A stretch of 30,292 nucleotides of DNA from CAYJRR01 sp964372275 [NCBI: uncultured bacterium] (lineage in GTDB: Bacteria > CAYJRR01). The position numbers and the translations under genes are program-made. Location: NCBI GenBank assembly GCA_964372275.1, contig CAYJRR010000052.1, positions 1 to 30,292 on the forward strand. The letters run 5' to 3'. Every line of letters starts with the position of its first letter. Position 1 is the first letter of the stretch. Positions 9,158 through 18,723 of the stretch are shown piece by piece. Under the pieces are notes generated by a model. The model made no database searches. It saw only the letters and a list, made by a program, of their open reading frames with translations, and was not told where the DNA came from.

Positions 9158-9262
9158 CCCCGTGGTATCCCACGCCTCCCTCGCCGTCCGAAAGGGCGGC
9201 GGGGAGTTCACACGCCCGGTTGTTCGGGGAGACCCGGACCGGTGCCGTCGACGGGTCCTCTA

Positions 9263-9279
9263 CCTCCGGTCTTCGGAGG
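9263..9279 (+). other. Hairpin in the presumed rpsB leader
   Basis: CCTCCG (9263-9268) pairs with CGGAGG (9274-9279) around a GTCTT loop, 50 nt before the rpsB start. No T-run follows, so it is not a standard terminator. It may be part of an S2 autoregulatory leader, which is known in other bacteria; that assignment is inference only. Confidence 0.35.
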
Positions 9280-9329
9280 GTGGGGCGGACGGTCCGCGGG
9301 CGGAGGCGTCACAACCCAAGGAGTCGCAC

Positions 9330-10160
<831 letters not shown>

Positions 10161-10164
10161 TCCC

Positions 10165-10842
10165 ATGGCAGACGTGAGCGCCAGCGATGTGAAGCTCCTC
10201 CGCGAGAAGACCGGCGCGGGGATGATGGAGTGCAAGAAGGCCCTGGCCGAGTCGGCCGGCGACATGGAGAAGGCGATCGAGCACCTCCGCAAGAAGGGGC
10301 TCGCCGACGCCGCCAAGCGCGCCGGCCGCGCCACCGCCGAGGGCCTGGTCCACGCCTACGTACATCCCGGCGGGAAGATCGGGGTGATGGTCGAGGTGAA
10401 CTGCGAGACCGACTTCGTCGCCCGCAACGAGCTGTTCCAGGAGTTCGTCCGCAACGTGTCGATGCACATCGCCGCCGCCGCGCCGCAGTGGACCCGGCGG
10501 GAGGAGGTCCCGGCCCCGGTGATCGCCAAGGAACGCGAGGTGATCGCCGCGCAGGTGATGGAGGAGAACAAGGCGAAGCCGAAGCCGCCGGCGGTGGTGG
10601 AGAAGATCGTCGACGGGAAGCTCTCGAAGTTCTTCCAGACGTTCGTTCTCCTGGAGCAGTCGTACGTGAAGGAGCCGGAGATCACCATCGAGGCCTACCT
10701 GAAGCAGGTGATCGCCAAGCTCGGCGAGAACATGGGGATCCGCCGCTTCGTTCGGTTCCAGCTGGGCGAGACCTCCTCGTCCGGGGGGGCGAACGGGCAC
10801 GGCGGTCCCGCGACCGCGCCGTCGACGGAGAAACCGGCGTAG
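10165..10842 (+). CDS. tsf: Translation elongation factor Ts
   Basis: EF-Ts is the nucleotide-exchange factor that regenerates EF-Tu-GTP. The 225-residue protein opens with the UBA-like domain (VKLLREKTGAGMMECKKALA) and has the conserved core CETDFVARNELFQEFV. Its C-terminal segment is LLEQSYVKEPEITIEAYLKQ plus GENMGIRRFVRFQLGE. It is shorter than the E. coli form (about 283) and nearer to the compact Thermus-type, so one core subdomain is reduced. A Gly/Ala-rich tail ends it. ATG is 4 bp after the rpsB stop, with GGAG inside the end of rpsB, so the two are surely cotranscribed. Confidence 0.97.
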   Translation: MADVSASDVKLLREKTGAGMMECKKALAESAGDMEKAIEHLRKKGLADAAKRAGRATAEGLVHAYVHPGGKIGVMVEVNCETDFVARNELFQEFVRNVSMHIAAAAPQWTRREEVPAPVIAKEREVIAAQVMEENKAKPKPPAVVEKIVDGKLSKFFQTFVLLEQSYVKEPEITIEAYLKQVIAKLGENMGIRRFVRFQLGETSSSGGANGHGGPATAPSTEKPA

Positions 10843-11598
<756 letters not shown>

Positions 11599-11615
11599 CG
11601 GGAGGGGGACCGATC

Positions 11616-12179
11616 ATGAGCGCAGGCGACCAGGCGTTGAAGGAGCTGGACAGCGCGGCGGCGAAGGCGATCGAGGCGTTCCGGGTGAAGCTTTCGCACC
11701 TGCGGACCGGCCGCGCCACCACGGCGCTTCTCGATCCGGTGAAGGTGGAGGCCTACGGATCGACGATGCCGCTGGTGCAGATGGCGTCGCTGTCGGTGCC
11801 GGAGCCGCGCGTGATCCTGGTTCAGCCGTTCGACAAGTCGCAGATCCCGGCGATCGAGAAGGCGATCCTCTCCGCGGGGCTGGGCCTGAACCCGGCGACG
11901 CAAGGAAACGTGATCCGCGTGCCGATCCCGGCGCTGAACGAGGAACGCCGGCGCGAGCTGGCCAAGCAGGTGAAGGCGCTGGCGGAAGAGGTTCGCGTCT
12001 CGGCGCGGAACTCGCGCCGCGATGCGAACGAGATGCTGAAGAAGGCGGAGAAGTCGGGCGAGCTGTCGGCGGACGACGTGAAGAAGCTGACCGAAAAGGT
12101 CCAGAAGAAGACCGACGAGACGATCTCCAAGATCGACGAGATGACCAAGCGCAAGGAAGCCGAGGTCATGGAGGTCTAG
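11616..12179 (+). CDS. frr: Ribosome recycling factor
   Basis: RRF, with EF-G, splits the post-termination ribosome. The 187-residue length is standard. Recognisable parts are FRVKLSHLRTGRATTALLD, VEAYGSTMPLVQMASLSVPE, the ILVQPFDKSQIPAIEKAI strand, and the long C-terminal helix RDANEMLKKAEKSGELSADD followed by KIDEMTKRKEAEV. ATG 11616 is preceded by GGAGGGGG at the right distance. This ends the rpsB-tsf-pyrH-frr run. The next gene starts 78 bp later and seems to have its own promoter-like box. Confidence 0.97.
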   Translation: MSAGDQALKELDSAAAKAIEAFRVKLSHLRTGRATTALLDPVKVEAYGSTMPLVQMASLSVPEPRVILVQPFDKSQIPAIEKAILSAGLGLNPATQGNVIRVPIPALNEERRRELAKQVKALAEEVRVSARNSRRDANEMLKKAEKSGELSADDVKKLTEKVQKKTDETISKIDEMTKRKEAEVMEV

Positions 12180-12245
12180 GCGTCCTTCCGGGGCGTCTGT
12201 GGTGACGCTTGGGCGCCGGAGCGTCCTTCGCCCCGGGTTTCCTGC

Positions 12246-12251
12246 TAGAGT
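12246..12251 (+). promoter_or_regulatory. -10-like TAGAGT box before the transglycosylase gene (possible leaderless start)
   Basis: TAGAGT is followed by exactly 6 nt (GGGCAC) and then GTG 12258. The geometry is identical to the boxes at 4572-4577 (minus) and 4649-4654 (plus), and no Shine-Dalgarno lies between. No convincing -35 is visible. Confidence 0.4.
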
Positions 12252-12257
12252 GGGCAC

Positions 12258-14579
12258 GTGGAGTCGCGTCGCGGGATCGCCGGAGCGATGCTCCTTGCGT
12301 GGCTCGCCACGGTCGCGCCTCCGTCGGCAGGTTCGGCGGCGCCCCCCGAGGGTCCGACCTTCGACGGCGCGTTGCAGGCGCTTCGGGCGGGGGACCACGA
12401 CGCGGCCCTCCGCGACCTCCGCTCGCTGCGGGAGTCCGGGAAGATCGCCGATGCCGGGGAGTTCCATTATCTGGTCGGGCGCGCCGAGCTCGCCGCCGGG
12501 CGGCCGGAGCGCGCGGTGCTGCCCCTGCGGCAGGCGTCCCGCACCTACGCCGCGCTCCCGGACTACGCCCTCTTCCATCTGGCCGAGGCGAGCCTCGCGC
12601 TCGGGGCGGCGGCGTCGACGATCGACTCCCTGGAACGCCTGCTGGTCGACCATCCGGAGAGCGTGCTCGCGCCGCGCGCGCGGCTGCTGCTGGCCGACGC
12701 GTTGGTGGTCGACGGCCGGACCGCGCGGGCGCGCGAGATCTACCGCCAGGCGATCGACAAGGGCGGGACCGGGGTGCCGGCGCACGAGCTCCGCATGCGC
12801 ATCGCCGACGTGCTCGCGCGGGAGGGGGCGAAGGACGACTGCATCGCGATCTGTCTCGACGTATGGCGAGACGCGCCCCTGTCGTCCGCCGCGGCGAGGG
12901 CGGCCTCGCGGCTCGACGAGATGGCCGTCCCGCGGCCGGTCGAGGCGCGCTACCGCCGCGCGCTCTCCCTGGGGGACGCGGGGGAGTACGCCCGCGCGCT
13001 GAAGGAGATCGACCTTCTCGACAAGACGAAACTTCCGCCCGACTGGCGGAAGCGCCGGGCGATGATCCACTTCAAGGCGCGAGACTACCCGGCGGCGCGC
13101 GCCGACCTCGAGCGATACGCGGCCGACCTCAAGCCCGGCCCGGAGAGGGCCGAGACCACCTACTGGATCGCCCGAACCTTCGCGCGTGCCAACGACTACG
13201 CGGCGGCGAACCGCGTCTACGAGAGGCTGCGCAAGCACTATCCGGAATCGGGCTGGGCGCGGGATGCCCTCTACAAACAGGGACTGATGGCGCTGGAGGA
13301 GAAGAACCTCGCCGCCGCGGCGCGCAACTTCGAGCTCTACGCCACCCTCTATCCGACCGGGAGCGACGTCGACGAAGCGATCTGGTACGCCGGATGGTCG
13401 CAACACCGGATGCGGAAGTACCTCACCGCCGAGGCGACCTTCCGCAAGCTCGTGGAGCGCTATCCGCGGTCGCAGCTCGTTCCGCGCGCGCTCTACTGGA
13501 CAGGGCGCGGCCAGATCCTCGCCGGCCGGCGCGAGGCGGGGGTGGCGACCCTGTCGGCGCTGGCGCGCGACCAGAAGCTGACCTACTACGGAATGCTCGC
13601 CGCCGGTGGGCTCGCGGAGGCAGGCGAAACCTCACTCCAGGGGGTGAAGGGCGAGCCGGCGCCGGCCGCGGCGGCGGCGGCCACCTCCGGCCCGTCGAGC
13701 GACGAGGCGCCGGGTCCGGCCTCCGCCCCAGCCGCTCCGCCGGCCGCGTCCGACCAGGTGCGGCCCACGGGCTCCGCCGCCTTTCGCTTCCACGAGTCGC
13801 GCGCGCGCGAGCTGGTGCGCCTGGGTTTCCTCGCCGAAGCGCCCCTCGAACTGTCGGCGGCACGGGACGCCGCGATCACGCGCGAACAGAAGCTCGACCT
13901 CGCCCACCTTTCGATCGCCGCGGAGTACTTCCACGGAGCGTTGAACATCGTCCGCACCACCCTGCCCGCCGAGCTCGAAAGCTCCGCCGGGGACGGCGAG
14001 ATCTACCGGCTCGCCTACCCCCGCGCCTACGAGCGATGGGTGACCTCCGTTTCGGCGCAGTACCGGTACTCCCCCAGCGTTCTGTGGGCGATCATGCGCG
14101 AGGAGAGCACCTTCCGCCCGGAGGTCGTCTCGCCGGTCGGCGCGATCGGCCTGCTTCAGATCATGCCCTACACCGGCGAGGAGATCGCCGCCGGGCTCGG
14201 CGTGAAGGGCTTCACGCCGGACCGTCTCTACGAGCCCGAGACGAACATCGGCTTCTCGGCGTGGTACGTGCGGAAACTGATCGCGAAGTACGGAGGAAAC
14301 GAGGCGCTGGCGATCGCCGGCTACAACGCCGGACCGGAGGCGGTCGACCGCTGGTTGAAGCAACGAGGCGACCTCTCGCTCGACGAGTTCATCGAGGAGA
14401 TCCCCTATACCGAGACGCGGCGCTACGTGAAACGGGTGCTGATGTCGTACGGCATCTACGAAGCGCTCTACGGGAAAGGGGTCCCGCGGATCCGCGCCGC
14501 CCGACAGGTCGAGCGCGCCTCTCTGGTCGGCAGCTCGCGCGATCCGGCCGCCGAGGACGGCGCCATGGCCGCGCCGTGA
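12258..14579 (+). CDS. Soluble lytic murein transglycosylase with N-terminal TPR-like superhelix
   Basis: The 773-residue protein is exported: signal peptide AMLLAWLATVAPPSAGSAA near residues 10-28. It cleaves peptidoglycan glycan strands in the periplasm to give 1,6-anhydro ends. Residues ~35-450 are alpha-helical TPR-like repeats resembling the Slt70 superhelix (for example YWIARTFARANDYAAANRVY). A low-complexity Ala/Pro/Ser linker lies near 460-500. The C-terminal SLT domain has YSPSVLWAIMREESTF with the catalytic Glu at about residue 616, SPVGAIGLLQIMPYTGEEIA, and GGNEALAIAGYNAGPEAVDR. GTG 12258 is chosen for the signal peptide and the TAGAGT box 6 nt before it. Its TGA overlaps the GTG of the next gene (GTGA). 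Confidence 0.92.
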   Translation: MESRRGIAGAMLLAWLATVAPPSAGSAAPPEGPTFDGALQALRAGDHDAALRDLRSLRESGKIADAGEFHYLVGRAELAAGRPERAVLPLRQASRTYAALPDYALFHLAEASLALGAAASTIDSLERLLVDHPESVLAPRARLLLADALVVDGRTARAREIYRQAIDKGGTGVPAHELRMRIADVLAREGAKDDCIAICLDVWRDAPLSSAAARAASRLDEMAVPRPVEARYRRALSLGDAGEYARALKEIDLLDKTKLPPDWRKRRAMIHFKARDYPAARADLERYAADLKPGPERAETTYWIARTFARANDYAAANRVYERLRKHYPESGWARDALYKQGLMALEEKNLAAAARNFELYATLYPTGSDVDEAIWYAGWSQHRMRKYLTAEATFRKLVERYPRSQLVPRALYWTGRGQILAGRREAGVATLSALARDQKLTYYGMLAAGGLAEAGETSLQGVKGEPAPAAAAAATSGPSSDEAPGPASAPAAPPAASDQVRPTGSAAFRFHESRARELVRLGFLAEAPLELSAARDAAITREQKLDLAHLSIAAEYFHGALNIVRTTLPAELESSAGDGEIYRLAYPRAYERWVTSVSAQYRYSPSVLWAIMREESTFRPEVVSPVGAIGLLQIMPYTGEEIAAGLGVKGFTPDRLYEPETNIGFSAWYVRKLIAKYGGNEALAIAGYNAGPEAVDRWLKQRGDLSLDEFIEEIPYTETRRYVKRVLMSYGIYEALYGKGVPRIRAARQVERASLVGSSRDPAAEDGAMAAP

Positions 14580-15931
14580 CGGGCGCCGCGCCGCGCGTCG
14601 CCGTGCTGCTCGCGGCCGTCGGCGTGGCGGCGATGCTCGGCGCCTCCGCGGCCGGGAGATCGCCGGACGGCGCGTTGCCGTCGGCTCCGCGCGCCGGAAA
14701 AGGAGGCCGCTCGACGGGCGCCACGTCGAGGCCGGCCACCAAGCCGGCGGCCCGCAAGGCGTCTCCGACGCCCGACCCGACACCGACGCCGGAGCCCGAG
14801 CGCACACCCGATCCGCGCGCCCGGTCCGGGACGGCCGAAGACGGCCTGACCTGGCGCGTGCGCGGATACCGGATCCCGGTCGGCGTCTGGCCGAAGGCGA
14901 TCCGCATCGCGCCCGACGGAAAGGCCGCCTACGTCACCAACTTTGACTCCGAATCGATCTCCGTCGTCGACCTCCCGGCGCAGCGCGTGACGCGCACCGT
15001 CGACCTCGGGGACAACGCCGTCGAGGCCGACTTTAGCGGCGATGGGAAACGGCTCTACGTTTCGGGCTGGCGGCTCGACGCGTTCCATGCGATCGACCTC
15101 GCCACCTTCGCCGTCTCCCGGATCGCGGTCGGCGACAAACCGAAAGGGGTCACCACCAGCCCCGACGGGAAGTGGGTCTACGTCGCCAACTGGGCGAGCG
15201 ATTCGATCTCGGTGATCGACGCCGCGGCGAACACGGTGGTGGCGTCGATCGCCGTCGGGCACGTCCCGCGCTGGATCGCCGTCTCGCGCGACGGCCGGAT
15301 CGGCGTCGTCGCCAACTTCCGCGGCAAGAGCGTCTCGGTCGTCGACCTCGTCGCACGCACGGAGACCGCGCGGGTGGAGGGGATCGAAAACCCGCGGCAC
15401 GTCGTCCTCGCGCCCGACGACGCCACCGCTTACGTCACCGACCGTGAAGCCGGAAGGGTCCACGCCGTCGACCTGCGCGCGCGGGCCGTGCGGTGGAGCC
15501 TCGCCGTCGGCGACCGACCGAAGACGCTCGACCTCACCGGCGACGGCCGCTACGCCTTCGTCGCCAACTACGGCTCGAACGACGTCAGCGTCATCCGGCT
15601 CGCCGACCCGAAGGTCGTGGCGACGATCCCCACCGGCGCCTCCCCCTCCGGACTCGAGCTCACCCCCGACGGTACGACCCTCTACGTCACCAACTGGTAC
15701 GACTACGACCTGACCATCGTCGACCTCGCCTACCCCGGCGGTCCGGGCGCGCTACCCGCGATGACCGTGCCGCCGCCAGGTTCCCGCCCTCTGCATCCCG
15801 ACGGAACGATTTCACCGACGATCCTCCCCGCCCTCTCCGCAACCCCGACTCCCCGTTCCTCTCCCTCTCCCGTCCCCTTCACGGCTCCGACTCCCTCTCC
15901 ATTCCCTTCCCCTTCCCGCCCCCCCCGATGA
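14576..15931 (+). CDS. Exported YVTN-family beta-propeller protein with Pro/Ser/Thr-rich tail
   Basis: The 451-residue protein starts at GTG 14576 inside the stop of the transglycosylase (GTGA). Its N-terminus, RVAVLLAAVGVAAMLGASAA, is a signal peptide or anchor. A Pro/Thr-rich linker (PTPDPTPTPEPERTPDP) leads to six or seven YVTN/40-residue beta-propeller blades. Examples are AAYVTNFDSESISVVDL, VYVANWASDSISVIDA, AFVANYGSNDVSVIRL and LYVTNWYDYDLTIVDL. The last ~55 residues are Pro/Ser/Thr-rich and encoded by an almost pure C/T tract. Such propellers usually bind proteins or surface polymers. Coupling to a transglycosylase suggests a periplasmic partner in cell-wall remodelling, but that is inference. 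Its TGA overlaps the next ATG. Confidence 0.88.
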   Translation: MTGAAPRVAVLLAAVGVAAMLGASAAGRSPDGALPSAPRAGKGGRSTGATSRPATKPAARKASPTPDPTPTPEPERTPDPRARSGTAEDGLTWRVRGYRIPVGVWPKAIRIAPDGKAAYVTNFDSESISVVDLPAQRVTRTVDLGDNAVEADFSGDGKRLYVSGWRLDAFHAIDLATFAVSRIAVGDKPKGVTTSPDGKWVYVANWASDSISVIDAAANTVVASIAVGHVPRWIAVSRDGRIGVVANFRGKSVSVVDLVARTETARVEGIENPRHVVLAPDDATAYVTDREAGRVHAVDLRARAVRWSLAVGDRPKTLDLTGDGRYAFVANYGSNDVSVIRLADPKVVATIPTGASPSGLELTPDGTTLYVTNWYDYDLTIVDLAYPGGPGALPAMTVPPPGSRPLHPDGTISPTILPALSATPTPRSSPSPVPFTAPTPSPFPSPSRPPR

Positions 15932-16218
15932 CCCCCGCCCTCGAGCGCCCGCCCTACGCCCGCGCCGCCCTCCTCTACGCCCTCGTCCTCCCTCTCGCCG
16001 AGTTCCTGCTCCTCCCCGTCGCCCCCTCGCTCTTCCGCGCCATGCTCGTCGCCGATGCCGCCACCGGATGGCTGGTCGTCGCCGTCTCGATCCAGGCGCT
16101 CCGCGCGGTCCCGTACCCTCCCCCCACCCGCTGGGTCGTCCTCACGTCGATGGTGATCGGACATTGGCTCGCCGCCGTCCTCGGCGCCGCGTTCGTCGTC
16201 GCCACGTCCGGCGGTTGA
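15928..16218 (+). CDS. Small three-helix membrane protein, unknown
   Basis: This 96-residue protein starts at an ATG overlapping the propeller stop (ATGA). It contains three hydrophobic segments: ALLYALVLPLAEFLLLPVA, VADAATGWLVVAVSIQAL and VVLTSMVIGHWLAAVLGAAF. I recognise no family. Translational coupling to the transglycosylase-propeller pair suggests it belongs to the same membrane-associated function. Its stop is 1 bp before the stop of the convergent CDF transporter. Confidence is helped by the overlap and the clean hydropathy pattern. Confidence 0.65.
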   Translation: MTPALERPPYARAALLYALVLPLAEFLLLPVAPSLFRAMLVADAATGWLVVAVSIQALRAVPYPPPTRWVVLTSMVIGHWLAAVLGAAFVVATSGG

Positions 16219-16219
16219 A

Positions 16220-17212
16220 TCAGTGGACCATGCCGATCTCGGACCACGACGGGCCCTCGACCTGGATCGTCGAGTGGTCGATGCCGAAACGGTCGTGCAG
16301 GACCGTCTTCGCGGCGGTGAGGATCGCGTCCCGTTCGGCATCGGTCACGCCGTCGGCGATCGAGACGTGGCAGGAGAAGGCGAACATGCCGGAGGTGATC
16401 GTCCAGATGTGGATGTCGTGGACGTCGCGCACGCCGTGGATCTCCTCGATCGAGCGGCGGACCGAGTCGATCTCGAAACCGAGCGGGATCCCCTCCAGCA
16501 GGATGTCGACCGCCTCTTTGATCAACCCCCAGGCGTTCACCACGATCATTCCGGCCAGCAGGATCGAGAGCGCGGCGTCGATCCACATCCGGCCGGTGAG
16601 CAGGATCGAGACGCCACCCACCACGACCGCGACCGAGGAGAGCAGGTCGCCGAGCACGTGGAGGAACGCGCCGCGCACGGGCAAGGAGCCTCGCACCCGG
16701 GCGAGCAGCGCCATCGAGGCCACGTTCGCGGCCAGACCGATCGCCGCGATCCACAGCATCGTCGGGACGTCGATCGCCGCCGGATTGCGGAACCGTTCCC
16801 AGGCCTCCCGCACGATGAAGAAGGCCACCAGCGTCAGGAGCGCGCCGTTGGCCAGCGCCGACAGGATCTCGAGCCGGTAGTAGCCCCAGGTCCGCCGCGA
16901 GTCGACGGGACGGGTGGCGATCGCGATCCCGGCCGCGGAGATCCCGAGCGCCACCAGGTCGGCGAACATGTGCGCCGCGTCGGACTGCAGCGCGAGCGAT
17001 CGGGAGACGATCCCGCCCACCAGCTCCGCCACGAACACCACCGCGGTGATCGCCAGGGCGGCGAACAGCCCCGAGCGTTCCTTCCGCCGGCGTGCCAAGT
17101 CGACCGAGACGCCTTGGCACTCGTGGGCCGGAAGCTCGCAATGGGGCTGGGGTCCGGAGGCGCCACCGCGTGGGCCGTGGTCGTGCGCCCCGTGACTATG
17201 GGAAGACCCCAT
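16220..17212 (-). CDS. Cation diffusion facilitator (CzcD-like Zn/Co/Cd proton antiporter)
   Basis: This 330-residue inner-membrane transporter exports divalent metal ions in exchange for protons. The N-terminus is His-rich (GSSHSHGAHDHG, further His/Cys up to about residue 32), typical of zinc-handling CDF proteins. Transmembrane helix 2 has HMFAD (H81, D85) and helix 5 has HVLGD (H185, D189), the paired HxxxD transport sites of the zinc-type subgroup. The C-terminal cytoplasmic domain includes IHGVRDVHDIHIWTITSGM. Six helices are discernible. ATG 17212 is chosen over a longer upstream frame because GGAG sits 5 nt before it and the His-rich N-terminus begins there. It converges with the small membrane gene. 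Confidence 0.93.
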   Translation of the reverse strand: MGSSHSHGAHDHGPRGGASGPQPHCELPAHECQGVSVDLARRRKERSGLFAALAITAVVFVAELVGGIVSRSLALQSDAAHMFADLVALGISAAGIAIATRPVDSRRTWGYYRLEILSALANGALLTLVAFFIVREAWERFRNPAAIDVPTMLWIAAIGLAANVASMALLARVRGSLPVRGAFLHVLGDLLSSVAVVVGGVSILLTGRMWIDAALSILLAGMIVVNAWGLIKEAVDILLEGIPLGFEIDSVRRSIEEIHGVRDVHDIHIWTITSGMFAFSCHVSIADGVTDAERDAILTAAKTVLHDRFGIDHSTIQVEGPSWSEIGMVH

Positions 17213-17367
17213 CGATCTCCAATCTACGATCCTGCCCCGAGGCACACAAGCCATGCCCCTGTGACGGGTGCCACGCCGCGCGAAGCGCCCGTGCGGTCGG
17301 TGGACTTCGCCAGGCGCATCCTGTACGTTGAAAGGACGTTCGCGGCACATCCGTGGGGGATCCTTCG

Positions 17368-18189
17368 ATGGAGCTTCGCACCCGAATCGCCAGGGCGTTC
17401 CGGACCTCCGCACCCGCCGTGGTGGCGGGGATCGCGCTGTTCGGCGCCGCCTGCGCCAACATCATCGACCGCATCACTGCCGACGTGGTGGCCGAGGGGA
17501 TCCTCCTGCAGATCGGGGATCCGTTCGGACTGACCGACCCGAAGACCGGGATCGTCCTGTCGCTGGCATCGCTCGAGGGCGGCGTCACCAATCCCAGGGC
17601 CGATCCGCTCGCCGGCGCGACCGTGACGCTGACCGCGGACGACGGGCTCCCCGATGCGGGGGTGACCGTTCCGGAGGCGGACCCCGGCGTCTACACCGGC
17701 ACCGCGGGCACGGGCGGAATGCCGAGCTTTGCCTACACCTCGGGCGCGATCTACACCATCACCGTCGACGTGCCCGACGGCGATTTCGAGGACACCTACA
17801 CCATCACGGTGACGGCGCCGGAGTCGACGCAGGTCGACGGGCTCCCCGATACGCTCGGAGGCGAGACGATCGACGTCGGAGACGACCTGGTGCTGACGCT
17901 CCAAGGATCGTTCGACAAGGGGATCGTGCTGGTGGTGGCGTCGGGCGGACAGATCGTCTACGACAACCGTCCCGACACGCCGCAGGAGGCGGTCGACTTC
18001 GCCTTGAGCGAGTTCGACGGTGAGATCACCATCCCCGGCTCGGCCTTCGCCGATGCGAACAAGCTCTACGGGATCGCGATCGCCGGGTTGGTGTCGGCGG
18101 GGACGGAGGGGATCTCGCCCAACCTCCACCTGGTCAGCGCCTTCTACGCCGGCTCAGCAACGACGGCGCTCGTCCGAACCGCGCCGTAA
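17368..18189 (+). CDS. Lipoprotein-like protein with Ig-like beta domains, unknown
   Basis: The 273-residue product has an N-terminal signal with a lipoprotein-type GAAC site (Cys29). The rest is beta-rich and Ig-like: a first domain with ATVTLTADDGLPDAGVTVPE and YTITVDVPDGDFEDTYTITV, and a second with DVGDDLVLTLQGSFDKGIVL and an EFDGEITIPGSAFAD strand pair. No catalytic motif is visible. ATG 17368 is preferred to GTG 17353 because GGGGGA lies 7 nt before it. It probably faces the periplasm or surface. It is divergent from the CDF gene and ends convergently with HU, with a hairpin between. Confidence 0.7.
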   Translation: MELRTRIARAFRTSAPAVVAGIALFGAACANIIDRITADVVAEGILLQIGDPFGLTDPKTGIVLSLASLEGGVTNPRADPLAGATVTLTADDGLPDAGVTVPEADPGVYTGTAGTGGMPSFAYTSGAIYTITVDVPDGDFEDTYTITVTAPESTQVDGLPDTLGGETIDVGDDLVLTLQGSFDKGIVLVVASGGQIVYDNRPDTPQEAVDFALSEFDGEITIPGSAFADANKLYGIAIAGLVSAGTEGISPNLHLVSAFYAGSATTALVRTAP

Positions 18190-18252
18190 CGCCAGCGGGG
18201 AACGGAGCCGGAACGGAGTCGGAAGGGAACGCGGCAGAGGGCGCACGCTAGA

Positions 18253-18278
18253 AACCCCAGGGGAGATCCCCTGGGGTT
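18253..18278. terminator. Bidirectional terminator between the lipoprotein gene and HU
   Basis: AACCCCAGGGG pairs with CCCCTGGGGTT (perfect 11-bp stem, AGAT loop) between two convergent genes. On the minus strand it is followed by TTTCTAG, which makes it a better terminator for HU. On the plus strand the T-content after it is modest. Confidence 0.72.
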
Positions 18279-18299
18279 CCCTGTTCGGATCGGCTCTCG

Positions 18300-18572
18300 T
18301 TAGCGGACCGCGGCGCGCAGCGCCTTCCCGGCCTTGAACTTCGGAACTCTCGCGGCGGGGATGGTGATCGGCTTCTTGGTCTGCGGATTGAGGCCCTTGC
18401 GCGCCTTCCGCTTGGAGACCTGCCACGTGCCGAAGCCGGTCAGGGTGATCTTGTCCCCCTTCTTGAGCGTCTTCTGGACGTTGTTCGTGAAGGAGTTGAG
18501 CGCCTTCTCGGCGGCAATCTTCGTGATCTCCGCTTCGTCGGCGATGATGTCGATCAGCTCGGCCTTCGTCAT
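18300..18572 (-). CDS. HU family DNA-binding protein
   Basis: This 90-residue protein is a standard-length HU, the nucleoid-packing dimer. The sequence begins MTKAELIDIIADEAEITK and contains the beta-arm/core signature GFGTWQVSKRKARKGLNPQT followed by KKPITIPAARVPKFKAGKAL. ATG 18572 is preceded by AGGAGGGA at about 9 nt. An excellent sigma70-type promoter lies about 80 bp upstream on the same strand, and an 11-bp hairpin follows the stop. A monocistronic unit is likely. I cannot tell hupA from hupB naming. Confidence 0.95.
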   Translation of the reverse strand: MTKAELIDIIADEAEITKIAAEKALNSFTNNVQKTLKKGDKITLTGFGTWQVSKRKARKGLNPQTKKPITIPAARVPKFKAGKALRAAVR

Positions 18573-18650
18573 GTCGGTGGTCCCTCCTAAGGACGCTTTC
18601 GTGTTCGCGTCGTTCCCGCAGAGCCGCTTTGGATGCGGCGACGAGGGGGA

Positions 18651-18680
18651 TTCATAGGGGTTCGTCCCGACCGGTGTCAA
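18651..18680 (-). promoter_or_regulatory. Sigma70-type promoter of the HU gene
   Basis: On the minus strand, a perfect TTGACA -35 (18680-18675) is followed by an 18-bp spacer and TATGAA (18656-18651, 4/6 to TATAAT). This predicts a start near 18644 and a leader of about 70 nt with a good RBS. A perfect 10-bp palindrome, ACGAATTCGT (18682-18691), sits just upstream of the -35. Confidence 0.65.
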
Positions 18681-18709
18681 TACGAATTCGTTGGTGACTC
18701 GCGTCTTGG

Positions 18710-18715
18710 TACGCT
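18710..18715 (+). promoter_or_regulatory. -10-like TACGCT box before rsmD
   Basis: TACGCT ends 8 nt before the rsmD ATG, with no Shine-Dalgarno between. It is another TANNNT box at near-leaderless distance. It is a weak match to the consensus and could be chance. Confidence 0.25.
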
Positions 18716-18723
18716 CGTCCACG

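Noticed and set aside
8010-9329. Upstream in-frame extension of rpsB
   Set aside because: It is antisense to the lipoprotein gene. The conserved S2 N-terminus and AAGGAG place the start at 9330.
12209-15931. One uninterrupted 1240-codon plus-strand frame that could be read as a giant fusion
   Set aside because: Its first two thirds are a shadow of the transglycosylase in another frame. Only the part from GTG 14576 has propeller coding character and a signal peptide.
17213-17413. N-terminal extension of the CDF transporter
   Set aside because: GGAG precedes ATG 17212 and the His-rich CDF N-terminus begins there. The extension overlaps the next gene's start region.
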